Assembly: GCA_025667525.1 (NCBI GenBank)
Contig: CM046877.1
Location: 262,109,706 to 262,173,705, forward strand
Source: Glebionis coronaria
Taxonomy: Eukaryota; Streptophyta; Magnoliopsida; Asterales; Asteraceae
Direction of reading: 5' to 3'
DNA: 64,000 bases
Position 1 is the stretch's first letter. Each line of letters starts with the position of its first letter. Below are positions 33,882-46,770 of the stretch, one piece after another. Below the pieces are notes generated by a model, which saw nothing but the letters and a program-made list of their open reading frames with translations, had not been told where the DNA came from and ran no database searches. The translations under genes and the position numbers were made by a program.

Positions 33882-35650
33882 TGTAAAACCCGCAAAATTA
33901 AGGTTATTATTTAATTCTATCTTTCTAATATTTTTAAAGTATTTCATAACGTTAAATACTATTATGATTAACAGTTTAAGTTTAAACCGATATTGAACAT
34001 TTTATTTTATATTTTAACGAGTAACGAGGACTACTAGTGATCGTGATACCGACGGATGCCTAAAATTTTATATTTTATTTATCGTTTCGATATTTAATAC
34101 TTTCGACGATATCGTTTTAATTTCTTATTAAGTCGTTATATTAATATTTTTCGTGTGCGTTTAAACTTTTAAAAAGTATGTTTACGAAACCCGAGTCCCG
34201 TAAATATTTTCAAAATTGACTATTAGTCATTTTCCATTTTTTAACTAATATTTACATTTTGGTCCCAAACTAAGCAAAATTGGCAAAACTAGCCCTCCAC
34301 CCACCATATATAAACCTTTTCTACCTACCACAAACACACACATAAACAAGTTTATTAAAAATCTCTCCCACCCTTTTTTTATTTCTTTTTAGCCGTGCAT
34401 ACAAGGACACCAAAACCCATATTTTTCTTCAATCCAAGCTTGAATCTTACAAAACTAATTCAAGTCCACCTCTTAGAATCAAAAGGTGATTGTAATGATA
34501 CCAATTTCATCAACATGCATTAAGTTTTTGATTTTTGATAAAAACTAGGATTGGTAGGTTAAGATTATGATCATGCATGTGTTAGTAGTGATGATCAAGA
34601 GATGTTCATGCTAACTTTTCACAAAAAACTTTTTTTTGATTTTGGGTTTTTGTTTTAGATGATGATACAAGTGTTAGGATTAGATTATATTGATATTATG
34701 ATGTTAGGATGATGATAAAAATGATTCGTTTTGATCAAAAACATGATTTCATGTAAGATTTTATAGGGTGATTTAGATCAGTGGGTAAAAGGTAATTTCT
34801 GGGTATCTTTTGGTTTGATAATGGTTTAACTAATAGGATAGGGCTGCAGAGAATTCTATTAGTTTCGATTTGATATAAAGTAGATCTTCTAAATCCAAAC
34901 GAGCGAGAAGTTATGATATTTTGATTTTCGTGTACCGGAAGACGAGTGTTGACACAATCCGAAAATTGTTGTCGATAATTGGATCGAATCTCGGGGACTA
35001 TAAAATGAGTTTCAAAATGAGTTAAGGGCTGTTCTCAGGCTCTATAGTTATTGTTTTGAGTCTATTCTTAGAATCTAGTGTCGGTTTTATAAATGGAGTT
35101 GTTTAGAATGGTCAAAATGGTTTCGTAAGTCAAGGTCGCTAAACTGTCCGAATTTTGTAAATCAAAGATGTGTCGGGCAGGGAACTCTAGAAGTAAAATC
35201 CTTTGATGGGCTCTTGGGAGGACTTTCTACATATAGTATGTGAGTTCCTCAGGTGGTATCATGAAATTTGGATATGTTTAAGTATGGGAAAACAGCTTGG
35301 ACATTCGGTATGTTCCGGCAGATTTTTATTAAAAGCATAGAATAATAAAGTGAATGTGTAGAAAAGTATAATAGTATCACCTGTATCGTTTTCTCTCGAG
35401 TTTGTCGTGATTTCATGAGTTTGAGTTTGAAATTCTTACGTATGGTTTACCTCTCGATTCTATTATTAATGAACGCGCCTTATTTGATAGGTTGTGGTTC
35501 TCGTGTTTGAAAGGCATCATCTATCGTCAGCGATCGTCTTCAACTACTCTAACTACTAAGGTGAGTCTATAGCCTCGTTTGCGCAATTATATGATTTTAA
35601 AACCCGCGAGGGGGAATACATGTTTTTATAAACTTAAAACCCACGAGGAG
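33882..35650 (+). repeat. 5' LTR of E3, first segment
   Basis: Begins TGTAAAACCCGC and aligns with 50213 onward, with scattered substitutions. It is interrupted by the G2 LTR at 35651. Confidence 0.88.
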
Positions 35651-37327
35651 TGATACAAGAGATTTTACTAGTTGAAAGTTCGTTTCTCGGTATCTCCTCG
35701 CATTGATCACGGTTCTAAGTGGAATGATTTGTTCTTGGTTAATAAAAAGGTGTTGGTTTGTTTATCTATTTTAAACTAATGACAAATAAGTAAGTGTCGA
35801 AGAGTAAAATTAAAGCTTTAAAAGATTAAACTAAAAAGACGAGTTTAAAAATAAATGCTTGAAAACTTAAAGATTATTTTAGAAAAATAAATGAACACTC
35901 AATAAAAACTAACACTTGGAAACTTTATAAAAATAAGAAGTTAAACAATTGGAAATAAGCTGATCGGAATACATGGGGAATGGGACCAATCGGAATATAT
36001 TCCGATCGACTGATCGGAATGTTGAGGAGCCGGCTGGTCGGAATAATGGACAAAGAGGTGAAATCGGAATGTTCAACGAAAAACCAAATCGGAATGTTCA
36101 AGTAAGCACTAATCGGAATACATCAAAACATGCCAATCGGAATAATCAAAAATAAGTATAATCGGAATAATGGACAAAGAGCTCAGATCAGAATATAGGG
36201 CAAATAAGCATCAAATCGGAAAATCCTAAACCCTTTTCCGATCTATAGATCGGAATGAGGGAAGGGGTGAGCTGGTCGGAATAAGTAGATCGGAAAGGGG
36301 TTTTACCCTTTCCGATTACAATGTTGATCCGAAATAAAAGCTAAGGAGATAAGCTATGAAATAAGCTAACTCCAAAACTAGCACGAATCTAATAGTAAGC
36401 TGATCAAATAAGCACAAATACAACTTATCTAAACTTCAAATAATCAATCTTATAAATCAAATAATAAAAAGATGAACTTTTTATAAAAACTTTTAAAAAG
36501 TAAATAAGCTAAACTTACAAATAAGCCAATAAGCACAAAGATCTTAAAGCTTATTCGTATAGAAACTTAAGGAAACATAAAAAGATTAACTTTTTAAGCA
36601 CAAAAACATTGATGAACAATACGGATCATAAGTATTTTGCACCAAAAGTTAACTAAAATCAAGAAAGGTAGAATGAGATTAAAGATTAAAAGCTTGAAAT
36701 TAAACTTGATTCATGAAAAACAATACAAAAGATTAATCTTGAAAGAAAGAAAGATGAAAACTAGTGAGAGAAAGTGGAGAACTTTCTCTATCTAAAACTA
36801 GAGAGAATGAAAAACTAAACTAAAACAAAAACTAACTCCTCCAAATTGTGAAGTAAAGTCCTATTAATAGGCGTGTGATGGTGGGCTTGTGAATGGGCTT
36901 TGGTTTGGGCTTCTTTTCTTCTTTCTTCTTTAATCTTCACGTTTCTTTAAATAAACGTTTCCGACTTTGGATTTTTAGAAGTGTCGGTGAATAATTCCAA
37001 CTCGTCTTATAATCTTTTGTTTAATAGACTCGAGTTCTTCGACATATAAGAATCTTCCATCTTTGGCTCTATTCTTCGATAAATCTTCAAATAGACACAA
37101 TGACTTCAAATCTTTTGCATCTTGGACAATAGACTTCGTCTTGAGTCTTTTTCTTCGATAAAACCCGTGCAATCCCATGTTTTCTTCAATATTCATCCGG
37201 TTGACTCTGAAAACACAATAAACACAAAAACCACGCATAATTCCAAACAAATGATATTAAATACGTGTTATGGTCTTGTTTTAGCCAGAAATAAGTGGTA
37301 AAAGGATGGGTGTTTTCACACCTATCA
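35651..37327 (-). repeat. 3' LTR of G2 (left copy, 1677 bp)
   Basis: On the minus strand it starts TGATAGGTGTGAAAACACC and ends CTCTTGTATCA. Positions 35965-36320 carry an array of ATTCCGATC/GATCGGAAT units. A palindromic TATA-like box CCTATTAATAGG is at 36860-36871. Confidence 0.93.
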
Positions 37328-39216
37328 AATCCCCTACACTTAACCAGTGCCATGCCCTCATGCAATGCTTAGTGATAAAGCAAATTTACACTTTTCTCAT
37401 AATCAATCAACCTTGGCCTTATTAACATACTACTAAACAAAAATTAAAGTACTAAGAGGAATCAAAACTTTAAAGTAAATAGAAGGATGGAAATAACTTG
37501 CAAAGAGATCAAGGACTTACATTAGGGCTTCGGTGCTGCGAAGATTTATCACCCTCAAGTTTCACATTCCCCAAACTAAGCTTAAAAACGAGATCATTGT
37601 TATTATAAGTTAGCATATCAAACACTTACACACATGGCTTAATTATATGCTTAAACTCCCTTATTCCTAGGTGTATCTCTTATATTTTATTTTTGTCTTA
37701 GAATGATCATGAAGATGCATTTTTGGACTTATTTCGATAGTTTATTTAGGCTGAAAGCAAAGTAGGACGATTTGATCAATAATTAGCTAAAGGACAAAAT
37801 CTCTTAAAACTGCTTCTCGGGATATAAAAAAGTTCATATCTTGGCATAACTTGGTTCACGATTTGAGACCTTTCTCGGGCCGATATTTGGCATGTACTTC
37901 ATACTTCATATCTTGAGGGACGTTCTTGAGATAATGGTCTTCTCATCGTTAATAGAGTTTCTTCACTTGGAGACTTTTGAGGGGTACTCCAACTTTGATG
38001 ACCACGACTTCATGATTAATTCTTCAATCTCTAATTGGGATTTTGAGATACAACGATCCGCCTCCTTTTCGGACTTGGATCTATTTATCCTCATACCTTG
38101 TTAGGGTCTTTTCGGATAGACTTCTCCATGATCTTTATGGGAGTTGATTGCTTTTCGTCGTGAGTCTTGATCCTTCATATTGATTTTGGGAATAATGCTT
38201 TTCACATCACTTTGGATCTTCAGCAATAAAATGGAATCCTCATGCCTTGTTAGGGCCTTTTCGGACTCGCCAATCTTCGCGCCCCGCTTCATAAGTTATG
38301 CCTTGGCTATGAACTCTTATCATTACCGAGCAACTTTTAAACGATCTTGGGCTAGAAGCTAAGTAACTTTTCAAATCGTACGACCTTACTTATTGCAGAT
38401 AAATTATTAGCAAGTGATGGGAGAATAGGCAAATAATTACGCCAAGTGAGCTTGTGCAAGAATACCGACTTATAATTGACTCTATCATTTCTCGTTCTCC
38501 ACAATTTAAAATCTCATGTAATGAGACTCGTGGATGCTTAGCCTAATAAACCAATTAAGGTCTACATGGTTAAGGATACTAGCTAGAATAAACTTAGATA
38601 AGTCTATTCGGGTTGAGTCAAAATAATTGTAATGGGCCTAATATGTCAAAGATTTCTAAACTAGCTACACCATTTTATTAAGGGATATGTACATATGAAA
38701 GAACGATAAAAATTTAAAAATTATGACTAAATGGCCAAAGTTAATTAAAAAATTGAAAAATGATGAAAAATATGATTTTCTGGTTAAATGAAGGTATTTT
38801 CATAGAAAAGTCCACTTAAAACTTTGATAGAAGTCCCCCTACACTTAAGATAAACATTGTCCTCAATGTTTAAGCATGTGGGAAAAGTCTCCCCTACACT
38901 TATGACATTGTGCACGTTGGTTAACTCAAGTTAAGGAAGAGACGACTAACGTGATCAATTTCAAATGTGAGTAAGAAGAAAATTGAATCACGATAGTTGA
39001 GAGATAGAACCGGATTTCGGATAACACGGGAGCACGGTTCTTCAAAGGTCCCAAAAGTGCATTCATCCCTGTAATCACATCACCACACAAATACAAACAC
39101 CTATATAGGTCCCCCTATACTTAGGAGGTTAAAACAGAAAAGGATAGATACTCGGGCTGCCTCCCGAGGAGCGCTTGTTTTTGATAACCGAGTCACGAGC
39201 CTGACTCGACCCAAAA
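37328..39216 (-). other. G2 3' untranslated region with polypurine tract and hairpins
   Basis: No supported gene. The polypurine tract (minus AAGTGTAGGGGATT) abuts the LTR at 37328-37341. The AAACATTG hairpin is at 38852-38871, and the CTCGGG/CCCGAG hairpin is near 39151-39168. Further AGTGTAGGGG-type tracts lie near 38832 and 38890. The region is colinear with G1 22935-24848. Confidence 0.75.
38852..38871 (-). other. conserved 3' hairpin in G2
   Basis: The same 20-mer as in G0 and G1, with 8-bp stem and AGGA loop on the element's sense strand. Confidence 0.88.
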
Positions 39217-41162
39217 TTAGTTCATGGGGAACGTGGTGAGGGATGGAATCATCTCATGAGAGATGTCCTCACCAAAGTACAACTTCACTCGTTGGCCATT
39301 CACCTTAAAATTTGTTCCATTAGGTTGAGCGAGCTCGAGAGTACCATATGGAAAAATTTGGGCAATGGTGAATGGGCCGGACCAACGAGATTTCAGCTTG
39401 ACCGAAAAGATTTTCAACCGAGAGTTAAAGACTAAAACTTTGTCTCCAACTTGGAACTCTCGGTTTTTAATCTTAGAGTCGTGAATGAGCTTAGTTTTTT
39501 CCTTATAGATCAAAGAATTTTCATAAGCCTCATTACGGAGTTCATTCAGCTCATTGAGTTGGATCTTGCGTAGGTCACCGACTTTGTTGATATCAAAATT
39601 AGCCCACTTCAAGGCCCAGTAAGCCTTGTGCTCCAACTCAATGGGGAGGTGGCACGCTTTCCCGTACACGAGACGATATGGTGTACAACCAATCGGAGTC
39701 TTGTAAGCGGTACGAAAAGCCCACAAAGCATCATCAAGTTTATCAGCCCATGAGGCACGATTCTCTCCCACGGTTCGTTCAAGAATTCGCTTTAATCATC
39801 GGTTGGATATTTCAGCCTGGCCATTAGTTTGTGGGTGGTATGCGGTGGAAAGACGATGATTTACACCATACTTAGCCATGACTCTAGCAAATTGGTCATT
39901 GCAAAAATGAGTCCCGCGATCACTAATAATGGCACGAGGCACACCGAATCTAGCGAATAGCGATTTCAAAAAGTTACAAACCACCCTTGCGTCATTAGTG
40001 GGTAAATCTTTGGCTTCAACCCACTTTGAAACGTAGTCAACGGCTACAAGGATGTATTTGTTTCCTTTAAATGAAGGGAATGGCCCCATAAAGTCGATAC
40101 CCCAAACATCAAAGATTTCACATTCTTGAATGAAATTCTGAGGCATCTCGTCTTTATGTGTGATCTTGCCTTGTTTTTGGCAAGCATCACATCGTTTAAC
40201 CATCTCGTGAGCATCACGGTAAATGGTGGGCCAATAAAATCCCGAGTCAAACACTTTTTTGGCGGTGTAGTTGGGACCAAAGTGACCACCGATGGGTCCT
40301 TTGTGGCAAGCGTCAAGGATTTCTAAAGCTGCCGGTCCATCAACACATCGGCGAATAATCAAATCAGCACAATGTTTGAATAGATACGGGTCATCCCAAA
40401 AGTAAGTCTTAATGTCTTTGAAGAACTTCTTCTTTTGTTGGGATGTTAGCCCGTCAACGAGAATTCCACCCGCCAAATAGTTTGCAATGTCCGCAAACCA
40501 CGGGGTTTCATCAGAAGTCGAGTTGATAGACATTAAGGTCTCCATGGGAAAAGAATCATTGATTTCTTTTTTCGGATGTTCCCCTTGGTAAGGATCCTCA
40601 AGTCTACTGAGATGATCCGCGGCTAGGTTTTCAGCTCCTTTTTTATCGCGAATTTCGATTTTAAATTCTTGGAGTAGTAAAACCCAGCGAAGAAGTCTTG
40701 GTTTAGAATCTTGCTTAGTCAACAAGTACTTCAACGCGGAATGATCGGTGTAAACGATTGTGGTTGAAAGGACAAGATAGGGGCGGAACTTTTCAAAAGC
40801 ATAGACAATAGCTAAAAGCTCTTTTTCGGTTGTCGTATAATGCAATTGAGCCCCAGTCATTGTCTTGCTAGCGTAATGGATTGGTTGGAAGTTTTTATTC
40901 ACTCTTTGGCCCAAAACCGCTCCAATAGCAAAGTCACTAGCATCACATATCAACTCGAAAGGCAGCTCCCAATTAGGGGTAATCAAGACGGGTGCCTTAG
41001 TAAGCTTATCCTTAAGCGAGTTGAAGGCTTCAAGACACTCATTGGAAAAGATAAAAGGAGTGACTTTTTCCAAGAGGTGGGTCATCGGGCGAGCGATTTG
41101 AGAAAAATCTTTGATGAATCAACGGTAGAAGCCCACATGACCAAGGAAACTTCTCACACCCT
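39217..41162 (-). pseudogene. pol: Athila-type RNase H and integrase (G2), broken
   Basis: Minus-strand RNase H reads [15 protein letters not shown] and [15 protein letters not shown]. The connection to integrase is open here ([19 protein letters not shown]), unlike in G1. Integrase has [10 protein letters not shown] ... CDACQ and [35 protein letters not shown] near 39796 follows the catalytic Glu region. The frame resumes as [17 protein letters not shown] and ends FPMN at 39217. A TGA also lies near 41120. Confidence 0.9.
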
Positions 41163-42733
41163 TCACGGTTGAAGGTGGAGGCAACTTAGGATAACATCGA
41201 CTTTAGCACGGTCTACTTCAAGACCGGCTTTGGAGATCTTATGTCCTATCACGATGCCCTCTTTTACCATGAAATGGCATTTTTCCCAATTAAGAACAAG
41301 GCGAGTGTCTTCACACCGCTTAAGCATACGTTTTAAATTGGCAAGGCAAGCAGAGAAAGAATCGCCATAAACCGAGAAATCATCCATGAATACTTCCATA
41401 GTGTCTTCCACCATGTCATGGAAGATAGCCATCATACACCTTTGGAACGTCCCAGGAGCATTACATAAACCAAAATGCATACGTTTGTAAGAAAATGTTC
41501 CATAGGTACAAGTGAATGTGGTCTTTTCTTGGTCCTTGGGATCGATGGGAATTTTAAAATACCCGGAGAAACCATCTAAGAAGCAGTAATAGTCATTACC
41601 AGCTAGACGCTCGAGCATTTGATCCATGAAAGGAAGAGGAAAGTGATCTTTTATCGTGGCATCATTGAGCTTGAGATAGTCAAAACAAACTCTCCACCTA
41701 GTAATGAGACGAGTGGGAATCAACTCGTTGTGTTCATTGGGAACAACGGTTATTCCGCCCTTCTTGGGCACACAATTGACGGGACTTACCCAAGGCGAAT
41801 CCGAAATAGGGTAAATCAAGCCGGCATCAAGAAGTTTGATAACCTCTTGTTTGATGACGTCATGAATAAGAGGATTAACCCTTCTTTGGCTCTGGATTGC
41901 GGGTTTAAAGTCATCTTCCATGAGAATATTGTGAGTACAAAAGTTCGGATCAATTCTGCGGATATCGGAAATTTTCCAAGCAATTGCCTTCTTATGATCT
42001 TTAAGCACGGCGATGAGGCGAGATTTCTCTTCTTCTTTCAAGTCCTTAGCAATGATGACAGGAGACTTCTTGTTTTCGTCAAGGAACACGTACTCGAGAT
42101 GGGGCGGTAACTCTTTAAGTTCTAAATCCGGAGGATTTTCGATGGGAGGCGTTTTCAAAGTCGGAGCATCGATAGCAATAACCGTGGGAGATGGTGGAGA
42201 AAGATTGTCTTCTTTAAGAAGGTTCTCAATGAGGCGGAGATCTTCATCCTAATTGGTGGTAGAATCGTCACTAGCTAAGTTCACATCTCCCATGGTGGCT
42301 TCCAAATCTTTCCAAAGGAAATCACTTTCTCCAAATAGAGATAGTGATGAATCAGTAGAGGAAACGGTCTCAACATTGGGAAGAGAGGTAGGAATACTTT
42401 TACAAGCATCTTTGAAGTGTTCTTCGCAAGCCTCATCAAGAACGTCAATACAATTAACACTCTCGTGGGAATAAGGCTGTTTAGAAAGCTTTCCCATGTT
42501 GAAGACGATTTTGTCGTCACCCACTCTCATGATAAGCTCACCCGCTTCAACATCGATGAGAGTGCGACCGGTCCTCAAGAATGGACGACCAACGATCAAT
42601 GGCACACGAGGGCCATATCGTAGTCAACAACGACGAAATCGGCAGGAAAAGTGAATTTGTCGACTCCTACAAAGACGTCTTCAGCTATCCCCACTGGATA
42701 AGCAACCGTACAGTTAGCTAATTCCAAAGTCAT
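41163..42733 (-). pseudogene. pol: Athila-type protease end and reverse transcriptase (G2), broken
   Basis: The frame holds VGRPFLRTGRTLIDVEAGEL, then a TAG at 42249-42251. RT follows with KKGGITVVPNEHNE, VCFDYLKLNDATIKD (the G1 counterpart is VCIDYRKLN), LCNAPGTFQRCM and the catalytic FMDD. A single-base loss near 42615 and another near 41188 shift the frame relative to G1. RT motifs are recognisable but the enzyme cannot be made. Confidence 0.9.
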
Positions 42734-44881
42734 TTAGGTGGGGACTAGCTCAGGGAGAGATAATTGCTTCCAAACACTTAAAGGCATTAAGTTAATACTG
42801 GCACCTAGATCGGCTAGGGCCATGCAATTCTCTACTCCCGGGAAGTTACAAGGGATTAAGAAACGACCCGGATCACCAAGCTTGGTTGGCAATTTCCTTA
42901 AGAGCACTGCAGAGCAATTCTCATTAAGTTGGGTGTTAGCAATATCAAGAAGCTTCTCCTTGTCGCTAAGAAGATCTTTGAACATTTTCGCATATTTGGG
43001 CATGTGAGCGAGAGCCTCAGCGAAGGAGATGTTGAAATTCAATTGTTTAAACATTTTAAGAAAGTTCGAAACCTGAATATCATCCTTGCTTTTGAGCTTA
43101 TCTTTCCTCAACCTTGATGGATAAGGTATATCGGAAGAAGAGGAAGTCTTTGGGATCGAAGGATCACTCACATCCTTGGGTGGAGGAGGGGTAGAAGTAA
43201 GAGGTGGAGAAATTGGGGAAGTAGAAGGATGAGGAATAGGAGCAGGTGACTCGTTTTCCTTAGTCACAATCACTGGTGGAGGTATAGGAAGCTCGGGTTC
43301 CTTCGTACCTTTGCCACTGCGAGTGGTGATTGCTTTCATCTCCCCTCTTGGATTCGCAACGGTGTTACTCGGAAGAGTACCCAAAGAAGAGGGTTGATTA
43401 CCTTGGAAGAAACTAGCCATCATGTTCCTTAAGTCATTCGTTTGACAATCCAAAGTGTTTCTCATATCAGCTCTCAGATCGTTCCCTTGTTTAACCAGGT
43501 CTGCTTTCAAGTTGAGCACTTCCCGTTGGAGATTTTCCACGATCACATCATTAGTCCTCATGTAGGTTCCAATGTCTTGGTGTAATGCGGTGGGTTGATT
43601 GGGAGGAGCATTGTATGCGGGTGGTTGATAAGCAGGTTGCTGGTAAACTTGGTTGTTTCTTTGAGGTGGATATGGTTGTTTGTGAGGTGGTATGTATGGT
43701 GTACGAGGTTGTTGTTGTTGTTGAGGAGGGCGATTTGGGTTTTGTTGTTGGTTTGGGTTGTTAGGAGGAAAGCCGGGTGGTGAGAGATAGTTGTTAGAGC
43801 GGTAGCTAAGTAAGTTGCGGTCACCTTGAGGACGAGCTTGATAAGCGACCGGAGGATAAGTACCGTATGCTGCATTCACATTCTCAGAAGGGTAGTCTTG
43901 GGTGGCGGTACAAATGGTGTAAGAATGAGGAACCCCGCATATCTCACATGGTTGGCTAACAGCATTGACTTGAGCATTTTTAGCATTGATGCTGTTGGTG
44001 TTGCTAGCGGTTTGGGTAGCAAGCGATTCAAGAAGCGCAGTGATTTTGTCAAGTCGCTTATCGCTGTCACTAGTACTAGCACTAGCGACATTGGTCCGAA
44101 CACTCTTGGTTTGCACACGGGACTTATTTTCAATAATATCCCAAGCAGCATTGGAAGTCTTAACCAAAATATTACCCCCCGAGGCACTGTTTAGTGAATC
44201 TTGGTCATTCATGCTTAAACCATTATAAAAAGTGTTAATTTGGTGCACTTTGGTAAAACCATGTGGTGGGCATTTTCTTAAAAGATCTTTGAAACGGTCC
44301 CAAGATTCACTAAAAGATTCATCGTACTTTTGTTCAAAATTGATAATTTCATTCCGCAAAGCGGTAGTACGAGAGGGTGGGAAAAAGTAGTTTATAAACT
44401 TGGTCTCCAAATCCGTCCACGTCAGAATACTTTGTGGCGGTTCCTTAGCAAGCCAATGCCGGGCTTGTCCCTCTAAAGAAAAGGGAAAAAGTTGTAAACG
44501 GATTACCTCTTGTGGAACACCATTGAATTTGACCGTATTCGTGAGTTGTAGGAATCTCTTGATGTGGTCATGTGGATCATCAATGGTACGCCCCAAGAAT
44601 GGTTGAGCAGAGACCATCTGGATAAAGCCGGATTTGAGCTCAAAATTGTTGGCTGCAATCGCGGGTATGACAATGGGATCATTATTGCCATCTACATGGG
44701 CTTGCAGAAGTTCAATCATCGGGTGATTGTCTGGTAGAGGCTCATTGTTGAGAGGTGGATTGTTATTGTTGTTGTTATTATTGTTGTTGATAGGTGGGTT
44801 ATTATTGTTGTTTTGTACACCGGCCATGTCTAAGTCTTCGAGAGGCTCGGGCTCTTGATAAGACGTCGATCGTGTACGCAT
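42734..44881 (-). pseudogene. gag: Athila-type gag and protease start (G2), ends at a nonsense codon
   Basis: The minus-strand ATG at 44881 opens 715 codons, colinear with G1: Asn-rich N-terminus, gag domain, knuckle CEICGVPHSYTIC, Gln/Pro-rich linker, a probable coiled coil (ENLQREVLNLKADLVKQ) and the protease DLGAS motif. It ends at TAA 42734-42736 where G1 has AAA (Lys), a nonsense change. Gag itself may still be translatable. Confidence 0.92.
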
Positions 44882-45074
44882 GCACCTGCAAAAGAACTAA
44901 CAAAGCAAACAAGAAATATTTTGGTTTTTATGGTTTTTAAAATTTTTTTTTTGTATTTTTGAAAATTGTATATTTTTTAGGGTTTTTGAAAATTGTTATG
45001 AAAAAGTAACGTTCACGGTGAACGGATCCCAAAATCCAAGTTCTCACAAAAAACTGTTGATCTTAACAAGAAGA
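44882..45074 (-). other. G2 leader
   Basis: Short AT-rich untranslated region between priming site and gag ATG, colinear with G1 17060-17254. Confidence 0.7.
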
Positions 45075-45090
45075 GCCGGCAGCGGCGCCA
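45075..45090 (-). other. primer-binding site of G2 (Asp tRNA type)
   Basis: The minus strand reads TGGCGCCGCTGCCGGC, identical to G1, two bases inside the LTR. Confidence 0.92.
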
Positions 45091-45092
45091 TT

Positions 45093-46770
45093 TGATACAA
45101 GAGATTTTACTAGTTGAAAGTTCGTTTCTCGGTATCTCCTCGAATTGATCACGGTTCTAAGTGGAATGATTTGTTCTTGGTTAATAAAAAGGTGTTGGTT
45201 TGTTTATCTATTTTAAACTAATGACAAATAAGTAAGTGTCGAAGAGTAAAATTAAAGCTTTAAAAGATTAAATTAAAAAGACGAGTTTAAAAATAAATGC
45301 TTGAAAAATTAAAGATTATTTTAGAAAAATAAATGAACACTCAATAAAAACTAACACTTGGAAACTTTATAAAAACAAGAAATTAAACAATTGGAAATAA
45401 GCTGATCGGAATACATGGGGAATGGGACCAATCGAAATATATTCCGATCGACTGATCGGAATGTTGAGGAGCCGGCTAGTCGGAATAATGGACAAAGAGG
45501 TGCAATCGGAATGTTCAAGGAAAAACCAAATCGGAATGTTCAAGTAAGCACTAATCGGAATACATCAAAACATGCCAATCAGAATAATCAAAAATAAGTA
45601 TAATCGGAATAATGGACAAAGAGCTCAGATCGGAATATAGGGCAAATAAGCATCAAATCGGAAAATCCTAAACCCTTTTCCGATCTATAGATCGGAATGA
45701 GGGAAGGGGTGAGCTGGTCAGAATAAGCAGATCGGAAAGGGGTTTTACCCTTTCCGATTACAATGTTGATCCGAAATAAAAGCTAAGGAGATAAGCTATG
45801 AAATAAGCTAACTCCAAAACTAGCACGAATCTAATATTAAGCTGATCAAATAAGCACAAATACAACTTATCTAAACTTCAAATAATCAATCTTATAAATC
45901 AAATAATAAAAAGATGAACTTTTTATAAAAACTTTTAAAAAGTAAATAAGCTAAACTTACAAATAAGCCAATAAGCACAAAGATCTTAAAGCTTATTCGT
46001 ATAGAAACTTAAGGAAACATAAAAAGATTAACTTTTTAAGCACAAAAACATTGATGAACAACACGGATCATAAGTATTTTGCACCAAAAGTTAACTAAAA
46101 TCAAGAAAGGTAGAATGAGATTAAAGATTAAAAGCTTGAAATTAAACTTGATTCATGAAAACAATACAAAAGTTTAATCTTGAAAGAAAGAAAGATGAAA
46201 ACTAGTGAGAGAAAGTGGAGAACTTTCTCTCTCTAAAACTAGAGAGAATGAAAAACTAAACTAAAACAAAAACTAACTCCTCCAAATTTTGAAGTAAAGT
46301 CCTATTAATAGGCGTGTGATGGTGGGCTTGTGAATGGGCTTTGGTTTGGGCTTCTTTTCTTCTTTCTTCTTTAGTCTTCACGTTTCTTTAAATAAACGTT
46401 TCCGACTTTGGATTTTTAGAAGTGTCGGTGAATAATTCCAACTCGTCTTATAATCTTTTGTTTAATAGACTCGAGTTCTTCGACATATAAGAATCTTCCA
46501 TCTTTGGCTCTATTCTTCGATAAATCTTCAAATAGGCACAATGCCTTCAAATCTTTTGCATCTCTTGGACAATAGACTTCGTCTTGAGTCTTTTTCTTCG
46601 ATAAAACCCGTGCAATCCCATGTTTTCTTCAATATTCATCCGGTTGACTCTGAAAACACAATAAACATAAAAACCACGCATAATTCCAAACAAATGATAT
46701 TAAATACGTGTTATGGTCTTGTTTTAGCCAGAAATAAGTGGTAAAAGGATGGGTGTTTTCACACCTAACA
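45093..46770 (-). repeat. 5' LTR of G2 (right copy, 1678 bp)
   Basis: Matches 35651-37327 with scattered substitutions and short indels. Its outer tip is mutated to TGTTAGG from TGATAGG. The GATCGGAAT array is at 45405-45760 and the CCTATTAATAGG palindrome at 46301-46312. Confidence 0.93.

Larger units (their letters stand above)
35651..46770 (-). mobile_element. Athila-type Gypsy LTR retrotransposon G2, complete in outline, degenerate
   Basis: 11,120 bp with LTRs of 1677 and 1678 bp, Asp-tRNA priming site at 45075-45090, gag to integrase on the minus strand, a 3' region with the conserved hairpins, and a polypurine tract. Flanks read AGGAG (35646-35650) and AGTAG (46771-46775), a target duplication with one mismatch. 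The coding region is closely similar to G1 but carries several stops and frameshifts, so G2 is older and dead. It lies inside the E3 5' LTR. Confidence 0.93.

Noticed and set aside
36975..37250. 91-codon frame in the U3 part of the G2 LTR
   Set aside because: The same stretch is frameshifted in the other G2 LTR and full of stops in G1, so it shows no sign of coding constraint.
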